The notes below the pieces were generated by a model. That model had not been told where the DNA came from. It saw nothing but the letters and a program-made list of their open reading frames with translations, and made no database searches. Below are positions 15,241-22,467 of a DNA stretch of 32,561 nucleotides, piece after piece (positions within the stretch are counted from its first letter, which is position 1; every line of letters begins with the position of its first letter). Origin of the DNA: Bacteroidales bacterium (GTDB taxonomy: Bacteria > Bacteroidota > Bacteroidia > Bacteroidales > FEN-979); contig JALNWE010000029.1 of assembly GCA_023231065.1 (NCBI GenBank), forward strand, positions 1 through 32,561, given 5' to 3'. The translations under genes were made by a program, and so were the position numbers.

Positions 15241-15314
15241 TGACCCCGGAGGGATTCAAACCCCCAACCTTCTGATCCGTAGTCAGATGCTCTATTCAGT
15301 TGAGCTACGAGGCC
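15241..15314 (-). tRNA. tRNA-Arg (anticodon ACG)
   Basis: The minus strand folds as a full cloverleaf of 74 bases. The acceptor is GGCCTCG with CGGGGTC (two G-T pairs) and discriminator A; the D stem is GCTC/GAGC. The anticodon arm is TCTGA-CTACGGA-TCAGA, giving anticodon ACG, which after deamination to inosine reads CGU, CGC and CGA. The T stem is GGGGG/CCCTC. CCA is not encoded. The T loop reads TTTGAAT, with T where position 56 is normally C, which is unusual. A -7 promoter element (15328-15335) and a terminator (15197-15230) flank it. Confidence 0.95.
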
Positions 15315-15327
15315 ATAAATACGGGTG

Positions 15328-15335
15328 CAAATATA
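15328..15335 (-). promoter_or_regulatory. Predicted -7 element for tRNA-Arg
   Basis: The minus strand reads TATATTTG here, an exact TAnnTTTG, 13 bases before the mature 5' end of the tRNA. It is back to back with the promoter of the ammonia-lyase gene, only 22 bases away. Confidence 0.5.
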
Positions 15336-15357
15336 ACAATTTTCCGAAAATAAATTA

Positions 15358-15365
15358 TACCTTTG
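15358..15365 (+). promoter_or_regulatory. Predicted -7 element for the polyene cluster's first gene
   Basis: TACCTTTG, an exact TAnnTTTG, 53 bases before the ammonia-lyase start codon. No clear TTTG is found at -33. It probably drives at least the ammonia-lyase and ketoreductase genes. Confidence 0.5.
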
Positions 15366-15418
15366 CACCCTTGTTTTTTGAAATTGAAAAATCATTTGGG
15401 GTAAAATAAGACGAAACG

Positions 15419-16969
15419 ATGATCAGCGTAGGAACAAAAAAACTAGCACCCGACGATTTCTTCCAGATTTTATTTCTTGGTGAAAAAATTGAACTCGATG
15501 CCAGCGCAGTTGAAAAAGTAAAGGCTACCTATGAATTTCTTAAAGAATTTGCAAAAGGTAAGGTTATTTACGGAATTAACACGGGCCTCGGTCCCATGGC
15601 CCAATATAAGATCAACAGTAACCTCGAACTTCAACTTCAATATAACCTGATCCGCAGCCATTGTTCAGGATGCGGGGACCCTCTTCCTGAAATTTATGCC
15701 AAAGCCACGATGCTTTCGCGGCTGAATACCCTGATGCAGGCAAAATCGGGAGTCCATATCGAAGTGGCCTATTTATTGAAAGAACTGATCAACCGGAACA
15801 TCAATCCCTATATTCCCGAACACGGCGGGGTCGGTGCCAGCGGCGACCTGGTCCAGTTGGCCCACCTGGCCCTCAACCTGATTGGCGAAGGGGAGGTCTG
15901 GTATAACGGAAAGATCACACCTGCCCAGGAAGTATTTGAAAAGGAAGATTTAAAACCGATCGGGATGCATATCCGCGAGGGATTGTCATTGATCAATGGA
16001 ACATCGGCCATGACAGGCATCGGAATGATCAACCTGGTCCATGCAAAAAACCTGTTCGATTGGGCAGTCCTTGCCTCATCCATGATAAACGAGATTGTGG
16101 AATCGTATGATGATCACTTTTCTGAAGGCCTGAACAAAGTCAAACTGCACTATGGCCAGCGTCAGGTGGCCTTTATGATGCGGTCAATCCTGAAAGACAG
16201 CAAACTCATCCGCCGCCGCGCCGACCATCTTTACAACGGCAAAACTGAACAAGTCGAAGTATTCAAACATAAAGTACAGGAATATTACTCCCTTCGTTGT
16301 GTGCCACAGGTCCTGGGCCCTGTCCTCGAAACCATCCTGAATGCCGAAAAAGTGCTCATCAACGAAGTCAATTCAACCAGCGACAATCCCATCATCGACA
16401 CAGAAGCAAAAAATGTTTATCATGGCGGAAATTTCCACGGTGACTATGTGGCCCTTGAAATGGATAAACTCAAGATCGCCATTACCAAACTCTCGATGCT
16501 GGTGGAGAGGCAAATGAACTATCTCCTGAACGACAAACTGAATGAAAAACTTCCACCCTTTGTCAATCTTGGAAAACTAGGCCTGAACCTGGGGATGCAG
16601 GGCGTTCAGTTTACGGCTGTTTCAACCGTGGCCGAAAACCAGTCTTATTCCTTCCCGATGTACATCCACAGCATAACCAACAACAACGATAACCAGGATA
16701 TTGTAAGCATGGGTACCAACGCGGCTTTGATGACCAAACACGTGATTGACAATACCTACCATGTAATGTCAATCCAAATGATCACCATCCTGCAGGCCAT
16801 CGATTATCTGAATTATCATGAGAAGCTTTCCTCCTATTCCCGGAAAAAGTTTGATGACCTGCGGACTATCGTCCCAAAATTTTCTGAAGATACCACTAAA
16901 TACAAGGCAATCCGGAATATCGAAAATTATATCCTGGAAAATAAACCAAAGTTCCCTTTGGAAGATTGA
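15419..16969 (+). CDS. Aromatic amino acid ammonia-lyase, probably tyrosine ammonia-lyase
   Basis: A 516-residue MIO enzyme of the HAL/PAL/TAL family. The MIO-forming triad is A140-S141-G142 in HGGVGASGDLVQLAHLAL. The catalytic Y51 is in KVIYGINTG. NSTSDNP and NNNDNQDIVSMG are further family motifs. As I remember it, the Flavobacterium johnsoniae tyrosine ammonia-lyase carries near-identical stretches (GPMAQY, LQYNLIRSH.SG, YYSLRCVPQ, GGNFHGDY). I therefore favour TAL, giving p-coumarate and ammonia, over histidase, although RSH is also compatible with His. No hut genes are near, and the downstream genes form a flexirubin/aryl-polyene-like set where p-coumarate serves as starter. The ketoreductase gene follows after 30 bases. 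Confidence 0.88.
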   Translation: MISVGTKKLAPDDFFQILFLGEKIELDASAVEKVKATYEFLKEFAKGKVIYGINTGLGPMAQYKINSNLELQLQYNLIRSHCSGCGDPLPEIYAKATMLSRLNTLMQAKSGVHIEVAYLLKELINRNINPYIPEHGGVGASGDLVQLAHLALNLIGEGEVWYNGKITPAQEVFEKEDLKPIGMHIREGLSLINGTSAMTGIGMINLVHAKNLFDWAVLASSMINEIVESYDDHFSEGLNKVKLHYGQRQVAFMMRSILKDSKLIRRRADHLYNGKTEQVEVFKHKVQEYYSLRCVPQVLGPVLETILNAEKVLINEVNSTSDNPIIDTEAKNVYHGGNFHGDYVALEMDKLKIAITKLSMLVERQMNYLLNDKLNEKLPPFVNLGKLGLNLGMQGVQFTAVSTVAENQSYSFPMYIHSITNNNDNQDIVSMGTNAALMTKHVIDNTYHVMSIQMITILQAIDYLNYHEKLSSYSRKKFDDLRTIVPKFSEDTTKYKAIRNIENYILENKPKFPLED

Positions 16970-16999
16970 TACGGGTTATACATTTTAATTAAACCAAAA

Positions 17000-17749
17000 A
17001 TGGATCAGGCCCCCAACAAGATGAATTATGCCCTGGTAACAGGCGGATCAAGAGGGATCGGACGCGCTGTCAGTATCCGCCTGGCCGAAATGGGCTACTA
17101 TGTCCTGGTAAACTACCATTCCAATGTAGCGGAAGCTGAAAATACCCTTCAGGTGATCAGGGAAAAAGGCAGCGACGGGGAAATCATCAGGTTTGATGTT
17201 TCGCGCCAGGAAGAGGTGGAACGGGAACTGGAACGGTGGCAGTCATCCCACGAGGGACAGTACATCCGGGTATTGGTCAACAATGCCGGTATCCGTCGCG
17301 ATGCCCTTGTGATGTGGATGAAGAATGAAGAATGGTTTGATGTCATGAATACCAACCTCAACAGCTTCTTATATGTCACCCGCTTCCTGATCAAAGATAT
17401 GCTGATCAGGAAAATGGGCAGGATCATCAACATTGTCTCCCTTTCCGGGTTAAAAGGCCTTCCGGGACAGGCCAATTATTCTGCTGCCAAAGCAGGGGTG
17501 ATCGGCGCGACCAAAGCCCTGGCCCAGGAAGTTGCCAAGAAAAATGTGACGGTCAATGCCATCGCACCGGGTTTCATCAGGACTGACATGACCAAGGACC
17601 TGGATGAATCCCAGCTAAAAATGATGATCCCCATGGGCCGTTTCGGTAAACCGGAAGAAGTGGCAGAAGCCGTTGCTTTCCTCGCTTCCGAAAAAGCATC
17701 CTATGTAACCGGAACTGTCATTAGTGTGAACGGAGGACTTTATACATAA
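17000..17749 (+). CDS. 3-oxoacyl-ACP reductase, FabG-like SDR
   Basis: Reduces the beta-keto group after each elongation using NADPH. The 249-residue protein has all SDR marks: TGGSRGIG (14-21), NNAG (94-97), catalytic S147, Y160 and K164 (SLSGLKGLPGQANYSAAKAG), and NAIAPGFIRTDMT. The C-terminal YVTGTVISVNGGLY matches FabG. In aryl-polyene clusters a dedicated copy of this enzyme (ApeQ in E. coli) does this work, and the position between the ammonia-lyase and a ketosynthase supports that. The start could also be the in-frame ATG at 17021 (MNYALVTGG), closer to the Rossmann fold. Confidence 0.9.
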   Translation: MDQAPNKMNYALVTGGSRGIGRAVSIRLAEMGYYVLVNYHSNVAEAENTLQVIREKGSDGEIIRFDVSRQEEVERELERWQSSHEGQYIRVLVNNAGIRRDALVMWMKNEEWFDVMNTNLNSFLYVTRFLIKDMLIRKMGRIINIVSLSGLKGLPGQANYSAAKAGVIGATKALAQEVAKKNVTVNAIAPGFIRTDMTKDLDESQLKMMIPMGRFGKPEEVAEAVAFLASEKASYVTGTVISVNGGLYT

Positions 17750-17777
17750 TTGACTTTTGGCATTTTACAATTTTCGG

Positions 17778-17807
17778 TTTGGGATCTTGTAAAACTTTTT
17801 ATCTTCG
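17778..17807 (+). promoter_or_regulatory. Predicted internal promoter before the first ketosynthase
   Basis: TTTG at 17778-17781, 18 bases, then TATCTTCG at 17800-17807 (one mismatch to TAnnTTTG). It lies in the 93-base gap between the ketoreductase and ketosynthase genes. Confidence 0.4.
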
Positions 17808-17842
17808 CAACTTCACTTATTCACTATTTCGTTGTTTGATCG

Positions 17843-19060
17843 ATGCATAGGGTAGTTATTACAGGCATGGGCATTTACTCGGTGATAGGAAAAAATCTCG
17901 CCGAGGTCAGGGAATCATTATACCAGGGTAAATCAGGGATCATCTATGATAGCCATCGTAAAGAGCTGGGCTTCCGCTCTGCCCTGACTGGCATGGTTGA
18001 ACGGCCACAGCTCAAGGGGGCGCTTGACCGCCGGATGAGGGTCGGGTTGCCTGTACAGGGGGAATATGCCTATGTTTCCACACTTGAAGCCTTAAAGAAT
18101 GCCGGGATTGACCAGGCTTTTATTGATCATCATGAAGTGGGTATCCTGTTCGGGAATGACAGCTCGGCTGTACCGGTGGTGGAATCGGTCGACATCCTCC
18201 GGAATAAAAAAGACACCATGATGATCGGATCAGGTTATATCTTCCAATCAATGAATTCGACGGTATCGATGAACCTGTCGGTGATCTTCCGTTTAAAGGG
18301 TGTTAATTTCACCATCAGCGGCGCCTGTGCCAGCGGTTCCCATGCCATTGGCGTAGGGTATCTGATGATCAGGCAGGGCTTGCAGGATATCATCATCTGC
18401 GGTGGGGCACAGGAAATCAACGCGGAATCCACAGCCAGCTTTGATGCCTTGAATGCTTTTTCGATCCGGGAATCCGAACCCACCAAAGCATCCCGCCCTT
18501 TCGATCGCGATCGCGATGGCCTTGTACCCAGTGGCGGCGCTGCAACTGTGATCCTCGAAAGTTATGAATCGGCAGTAAAACGCGGCGCCCCAATCTTTGG
18601 CGAAATCATCGGTTATGGCTTTTCGTCCAACGGGGAACATATTTCTATGCCGAATGTGGAAGGGCCCGTGAAAGCCATGCAAAAGGCTTTATCGGATGCC
18701 GGAATTAAATCAGGTGAAGTCGATTATATCAATGCCCATGCCACTTCCACCCCGGCAGGCGACAGCAATGAAGCCAAATCGATCGAAGCCGTGTTTGGCT
18801 CCTCCAGGCCCATGGTGAGCAGCACCAAATCCATGACCGGTCACGAAATGTGGATGGGTGGCGCCAGCGAAGTGGTTTACTCTGCCCTGATGATGAACCA
18901 TTCCTTTATTGCCCCGAATATCAATCTCGAAAATACCGACGAATCCACCGCCTTGTTGAACATTATAACAAAGACAACCCCGGCAGAGATCCGTACTTTT
19001 CTATCCAACTCTTTTGGATTTGGAGGGACAAATTCGTCCCTGATTGTCAGGAAACTTTAA
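17843..19060 (+). CDS. Beta-ketoacyl-ACP synthase of the polyene cluster
   Basis: A 405-residue decarboxylating ketosynthase of the FabB/FabF fold that elongates the ACP-bound chain with malonyl-ACP. The C-H-H triad is intact: C162 in SGACASGSHAIG, H299 in INAHATSTPAGD and H334 in STKSMTGHEMWMGGA. The SGACASGSHAIG context is closer to FabB than to FabF. GFGGTNSSL closes the domain. Of the ketosynthase-fold genes here it is the only one separated from the others, lying beside the first ACP. Confidence 0.9.
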   Translation: MHRVVITGMGIYSVIGKNLAEVRESLYQGKSGIIYDSHRKELGFRSALTGMVERPQLKGALDRRMRVGLPVQGEYAYVSTLEALKNAGIDQAFIDHHEVGILFGNDSSAVPVVESVDILRNKKDTMMIGSGYIFQSMNSTVSMNLSVIFRLKGVNFTISGACASGSHAIGVGYLMIRQGLQDIIICGGAQEINAESTASFDALNAFSIRESEPTKASRPFDRDRDGLVPSGGAATVILESYESAVKRGAPIFGEIIGYGFSSNGEHISMPNVEGPVKAMQKALSDAGIKSGEVDYINAHATSTPAGDSNEAKSIEAVFGSSRPMVSSTKSMTGHEMWMGGASEVVYSALMMNHSFIAPNINLENTDESTALLNIITKTTPAEIRTFLSNSFGFGGTNSSLIVRKL

Positions 19061-19086
19061 TCTCTGTATTCTTAAAAAAAAATCTG

Positions 19087-19094
19087 TATTTTTG
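19087..19094 (+). promoter_or_regulatory. Predicted -7 element before the first ACP gene
   Basis: TATTTTTG, an exact consensus, followed by CACCGG; the same word with one change (TATTTTTGTACCGG) is found at 31927 before the last ketosynthase. No clear -33 TTTG is seen here. Confidence 0.4.
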
Positions 19095-19108
19095 CACCGG
19101 CAAATGAT

Positions 19109-19369
19109 ATGACGATGCAAAACGATGAGATTATCAGGAAAATCAACCAACTCCTGATTGATGATATAGAAATCGACAAAGCGCTGATTTCCCCTGCTGC
19201 TGACCTGAAAAAGGATCTTGGTATCGACAGTCTGGACTTCGTTGATTTATTCGTCATCATTGACAACAATTTTGGTTTTAAAATGAAGGCAGAGGAAATG
19301 GTTGACGTCCGTACTTTAAACGACTTTTATACTTATATCATCAAACGAATTAACCCAATCCAGAAATAA
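19109..19369 (+). CDS. Acyl carrier protein 1
   Basis: An acidic 86-residue protein with the phosphopantetheine site S41 in DLGIDSLDFVDLFV. It carries the growing acyl chain. ATG at 19109 or 19115 are both possible starts. Its stop codon directly touches the ATG of the acyltransferase gene, which points to translational coupling. Confidence 0.92.
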   Translation: MTMQNDEIIRKINQLLIDDIEIDKALISPAADLKKDLGIDSLDFVDLFVIIDNNFGFKMKAEEMVDVRTLNDFYTYIIKRINPIQK

Positions 19370-20284
19370 ATGCCATCATGGGAAGGAAAAACCCGGGGAG
19401 GGGTATCAGGATATAGGATATTCGTCTGGACATTGAAAAACACGGGCATTTCATTCGCTTATTTTCTCCTCCGTTTTGTTGTTTTATACTTTGTTTTTAC
19501 CTCCGGTAAAGCGTTTAAGGCTATATTCAATTATTTCCACATCATCCTTCATTACAACCGGTTGAAGTCTGTCGTCAGCGTCTTCCGGAATTATTATGTG
19601 TTCGGGCAGGTACTTCTTGATAAATTGGCGCTCCTGGCTGGCTTTCAGGCTAAATTTACCTTCGATTTCGAAGGAGAAGATTGCCTCAGGCAGATGGATA
19701 ACGGCGGATTGCTCATCAGCGCCCATGTCGGCAACTGGGAAATCGCCGGTCAACTGCTGAACCGTCTTGAAAAGAAGGTCAATATCATCTTGTTCGATGC
19801 AGAACGCCAGCAGATAAAAGGATATCTCTCCGATGTCCTGGCCAACCGCAATGTACACTTTATCGTGATCAAGGATGATTATTCCCACCTGGTGGAGATC
19901 AGACAGGCATTGGCGAATAAAGAGATCGTAGCGATGCATGGCGACCGGTACATTGAAGGGAATAAAACGGTTGTCGTGGATTTCATGGGAAGACCGGCGA
20001 AGTTCCCGTTAGGCCCTGTAAATATGGCTGCCAAATTCAAAGTTCCGGTATCTTTTGTTTTTGCCATTAAGGCGACGCCCAAACATTATCATTTTTACGC
20101 TACGCCGCTTCAATATATCCCCTATCCTGGAAGTTTAAAACAACGCGATGCCACGTTGACCGAAGCAGTAAAGATCTATGTAAAGAAACTGGAAGGGATT
20201 TTGCTCAAATACCCGCTTCAGTGGTTTAATTATTACGACTTTTGGAACCTTCAGGATTCAGGAATGCAAGTAACTGTGAATTGA
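19370..20284 (+). CDS. LpxL/HtrB-like lysophospholipid acyltransferase family protein
   Basis: A 304-residue membrane-associated acyltransferase. The N-terminus MPSWEGKTRGG is followed by a hydrophobic stretch (about 24-45). The catalytic H119-x4-E124 lies in SAHVGNWE, as in LpxL; HGDRYIEGNKTV and FMGRPAKFPLGP are the following family blocks. In aryl-polyene and flexirubin clusters such an enzyme is thought to esterify the ACP-bound polyene to a lipid or sugar acceptor in the membrane. The acceptor here is unknown. It is coupled to the ACP upstream (no gap) and the radical SAM gene downstream (1 base). Confidence 0.87.
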   Translation: MPSWEGKTRGGVSGYRIFVWTLKNTGISFAYFLLRFVVLYFVFTSGKAFKAIFNYFHIILHYNRLKSVVSVFRNYYVFGQVLLDKLALLAGFQAKFTFDFEGEDCLRQMDNGGLLISAHVGNWEIAGQLLNRLEKKVNIILFDAERQQIKGYLSDVLANRNVHFIVIKDDYSHLVEIRQALANKEIVAMHGDRYIEGNKTVVVDFMGRPAKFPLGPVNMAAKFKVPVSFVFAIKATPKHYHFYATPLQYIPYPGSLKQRDATLTEAVKIYVKKLEGILLKYPLQWFNYYDFWNLQDSGMQVTVN

Positions 20285-20285
20285 T

Positions 20286-21644
20286 ATGCCCGGTAAAAAA
20301 TTACTTTTTGTATCAGCCAACCAGTATGTTAACCCCTACCCTGTTTATCCGCTGGGCATTTCCTATTTATATACTTACCTGCGCGAAAGGCTTCCTTGTT
20401 ATGAAATACGGATCTTTGACTTTAACCTGAATTCCCTTTCTGAATTCAGGGAAACCTTGCTTGCATTTAATCCTGATTATATAGGCCTTTCGCTACGCAA
20501 CATCGACGATGTTAATTTTTACAGCAAGGAAAGTTTTATAAACGGGTATAAAGCTATTGTCGATCTGATCAGGGAAACCATTACGGCGCCTGTGATTATC
20601 GGTGGATCCGGTTTTTCGATCTATCCGGAAGAGCTGTTTTCTTCATTTTCACCCGATTACGGCATCCAGGGCGAAGGGGAAGAAAGCCTGTTCCGCTTGC
20701 TGACCAGCCTTGACCAAGGGAAGCCTGACCTTTCTATCGACGGGCTTGTTTACCTTCACAATGGCGCTGTTATCACCAACAAACGGACAAACTATATCCA
20801 CAGGCCCGCACTTGACTTTGATAAAGACCTGATCGGTTTTTACTGGGACAAGGCAGGGATGGTCAATATCCAGACTAAACGCGGATGTCCCTATAATTGC
20901 ATTTATTGCACTTATCCCCTTATCGAAGGGCACAAGGTAAGAAATCTCGATATCGATAAGATCATTCACACCCTGTCGGATCTATACAACAATCAACATA
21001 TTGATTATCTTTTTTTCACTGATTCGGTGTTCAATATCGACCATGATTATAACGAAAAATTGGCCAGGAAAATGATTGGGGCAAAACTACCCATCCATTG
21101 GGGAGCTTATTTTTCACCCTGTGACCTTTCGCTGGACCAGTTAAAATTATACGCCGAAGCGGGATTGACGCATATCGAGTTTGGCACTGAATCGTTGTCG
21201 GATACTACCCTGAAAAACTATAATAAACACTTTACGGTGGATGAGGTGGCAGTGGTTTCCGATTATTGTAACCAGGTGGGGATTTATTTCTGCCATTTCA
21301 TGATCATTGGTGGTTATGGCGAAACGGAACAAACTGTAAACGAGAGTTTTGAAAATTCCAAACGGATAGAAAATACGGTATTTTTCCCCTATGTCGGGAT
21401 GCGGATCTATCCCGGGACAACATTGCAGAAGCAGGCGGTTGAAGCCGGAATCATCCATGCCATGGATAATTTGCTGGAACCGGTTTATTATGTGGCGCCC
21501 GGAATTAATTACGAAACCCTGAAAGAACGGGCTGATCAAACAGGCCGCCGTTGGGTTTTCCCGGATGAGGATGTGGCTACCGTCATGAATAAAATGCGGA
21601 AGCGGAAAAGAAAAGGATCCTTATGGCATCATTTGAAGAAATAA
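20286..21644 (+). CDS. Cobalamin-binding radical SAM protein of a lipid biosynthesis type
   Basis: A 452-residue protein. Residues 1-150 form a B12-binding-like Rossmann domain (YPVYPLGISYLYTYL, YIGLSLRNIDD, PVIIGGSGFS, IQGEGEESL). The radical SAM domain has C201, C205 and C208 in RGCPYNCIYC. Members of this family perform methylations or other radical reactions, and some are annotated as lipid-biosynthesis B12/radical SAM proteins near ketosynthase genes, including sets proposed for ladderane lipids. The reaction here is not known: C-methylation of the chain or ring is one possibility. The downstream dehydratase start lies inside its last codons (22-base overlap), so it is certainly part of this operon. 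Confidence 0.85.
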   Translation: MPGKKLLFVSANQYVNPYPVYPLGISYLYTYLRERLPCYEIRIFDFNLNSLSEFRETLLAFNPDYIGLSLRNIDDVNFYSKESFINGYKAIVDLIRETITAPVIIGGSGFSIYPEELFSSFSPDYGIQGEGEESLFRLLTSLDQGKPDLSIDGLVYLHNGAVITNKRTNYIHRPALDFDKDLIGFYWDKAGMVNIQTKRGCPYNCIYCTYPLIEGHKVRNLDIDKIIHTLSDLYNNQHIDYLFFTDSVFNIDHDYNEKLARKMIGAKLPIHWGAYFSPCDLSLDQLKLYAEAGLTHIEFGTESLSDTTLKNYNKHFTVDEVAVVSDYCNQVGIYFCHFMIIGGYGETEQTVNESFENSKRIENTVFFPYVGMRIYPGTTLQKQAVEAGIIHAMDNLLEPVYYVAPGINYETLKERADQTGRRWVFPDEDVATVMNKMRKRKRKGSLWHHLKK

Positions 21645-22033
21645 ACATTCCGCAAAAACCACCTATGGTCATGGTTGACCGGGTAGTGGAACTGATGGGT
21701 TCAGGAACGGTCGCGGCTTTCCACATCCGTGAAAATAATGTTTTCGTGGAAAACGGTTTTTTCCGCGAACCCGGATTGATAGAAAACATGGCCCAGACCG
21801 CTGCAGCAGGGGCCGGGGCCAGACCGGGCGCTGAAAATAAACCTCCGGCCCCCGGTTACATCGGAGGTATCAGGAACCTGAAAATATTTGAGCTTCCCCG
21901 AACCGGTGATGAAATTTTCACCCATATAACGGTCCTTCACGAAATCTTTGATGCTACAGTCGTATCTGGTCAGGTTTTCCTGAAAGATAAACTGATCGCG
22001 GAATGTGAATTGAAAATATTCTTAATTAAATAA
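21623..22033 (+). CDS. ApeP/FabZ-like 3-hydroxyacyl-ACP dehydratase (hotdog fold)
   Basis: A 136-residue single hotdog domain. IPQKPPMVMVDRVVEL corresponds to the FabZ start, and NGFFREPGLIENMAQTAAA to its central helix. The helix glutamate (in IENMAQ) is kept, but the FabZ GHFPG histidine position is occupied by NGFFR, so the canonical FabZ His is missing; ApeP-type dehydratases of aryl-polyene clusters differ in this loop too. It would make the conjugated double bonds with the ketoreductase. It overlaps the radical SAM gene by 22 bases; AAGGA at 21613-21617 may serve as ribosome site. Confidence 0.82.
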   Translation: MASFEEINIPQKPPMVMVDRVVELMGSGTVAAFHIRENNVFVENGFFREPGLIENMAQTAAAGAGARPGAENKPPAPGYIGGIRNLKIFELPRTGDEIFTHITVLHEIFDATVVSGQVFLKDKLIAECELKIFLIK

Positions 22034-22038
22034 TAGCC

Positions 22039-22464
22039 ATGGATACCGTGAAAGAAGAAAAAACAGAAACCGGAGGGGAAGAACAACCCTATCATTATAA
22101 CCGGGAACTCTTTTATTCTTTTGATAAAGAAAAAGGTTACTCCCAGAGGGTTGATTATATGATCCCTGAAAATCAAACCATCATCAGGCAGCAATGGGAT
22201 TTAGTAGAGGAACGGCTTAAAGGGATCAGATATCTGGTGACAAGTGGAAAACGCAGCCCGATTGCATGGTACATGGAAAAAGCGCTAATGGAAATCCCGA
22301 TGTTAGCCGGATACATGGAAATGAGCGCGTGGCGGATCAGATGGCACATTACCCCCATGGGGTTCAAACAACTTAAACCCCGTATCTTAGAAAAATATGC
22401 TGCTTTATTTGGAATTACGGTAGAAGCTTTAAAACATCCTGATTTAGAAAATAACTTACGATAA
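22039..22464 (+). CDS. Small conserved protein, first copy, possible helix-turn-helix C-terminus
   Basis: A 141-residue protein without signal or membrane segment. It is paralogous to the protein at 23530: both share the pattern RELxYSxDK, a Y/F residue, then (I)I.Q.WD...ER, SPIA.YMEK, LAG......WR..WH..P..F..L....LEKYA..F.IT.E.LK. The C-terminal half (about 70-135) could be a helix-turn-helix of the XRE type, with LAGYMEMSAWRIRWH as the helix pair, but this is uncertain. It is always immediately before a BtrH-like gene here, with a gap of 3 bases, so a joint function is likely. Confidence 0.6.
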   Translation: MDTVKEEKTETGGEEQPYHYNRELFYSFDKEKGYSQRVDYMIPENQTIIRQQWDLVEERLKGIRYLVTSGKRSPIAWYMEKALMEIPMLAGYMEMSAWRIRWHITPMGFKQLKPRILEKYAALFGITVEALKHPDLENNLR

Positions 22465-22467
22465 AAA

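Noticed and set aside
15054..15395. Minus-strand open frame of 113 codons containing AQLNRASDYGSEGWGFESLRGH
   Set aside because: That peptide is the well-known false translation of tRNA-Arg; the frame runs across the tRNA, its promoter and the terminator.
19087..19108. Terminator between the first ketosynthase and ACP 1 from the A-rich and T-rich runs near 19070-19093
   Set aside because: No stem precedes the T-run; the T-rich word is better read as a -7 promoter element.
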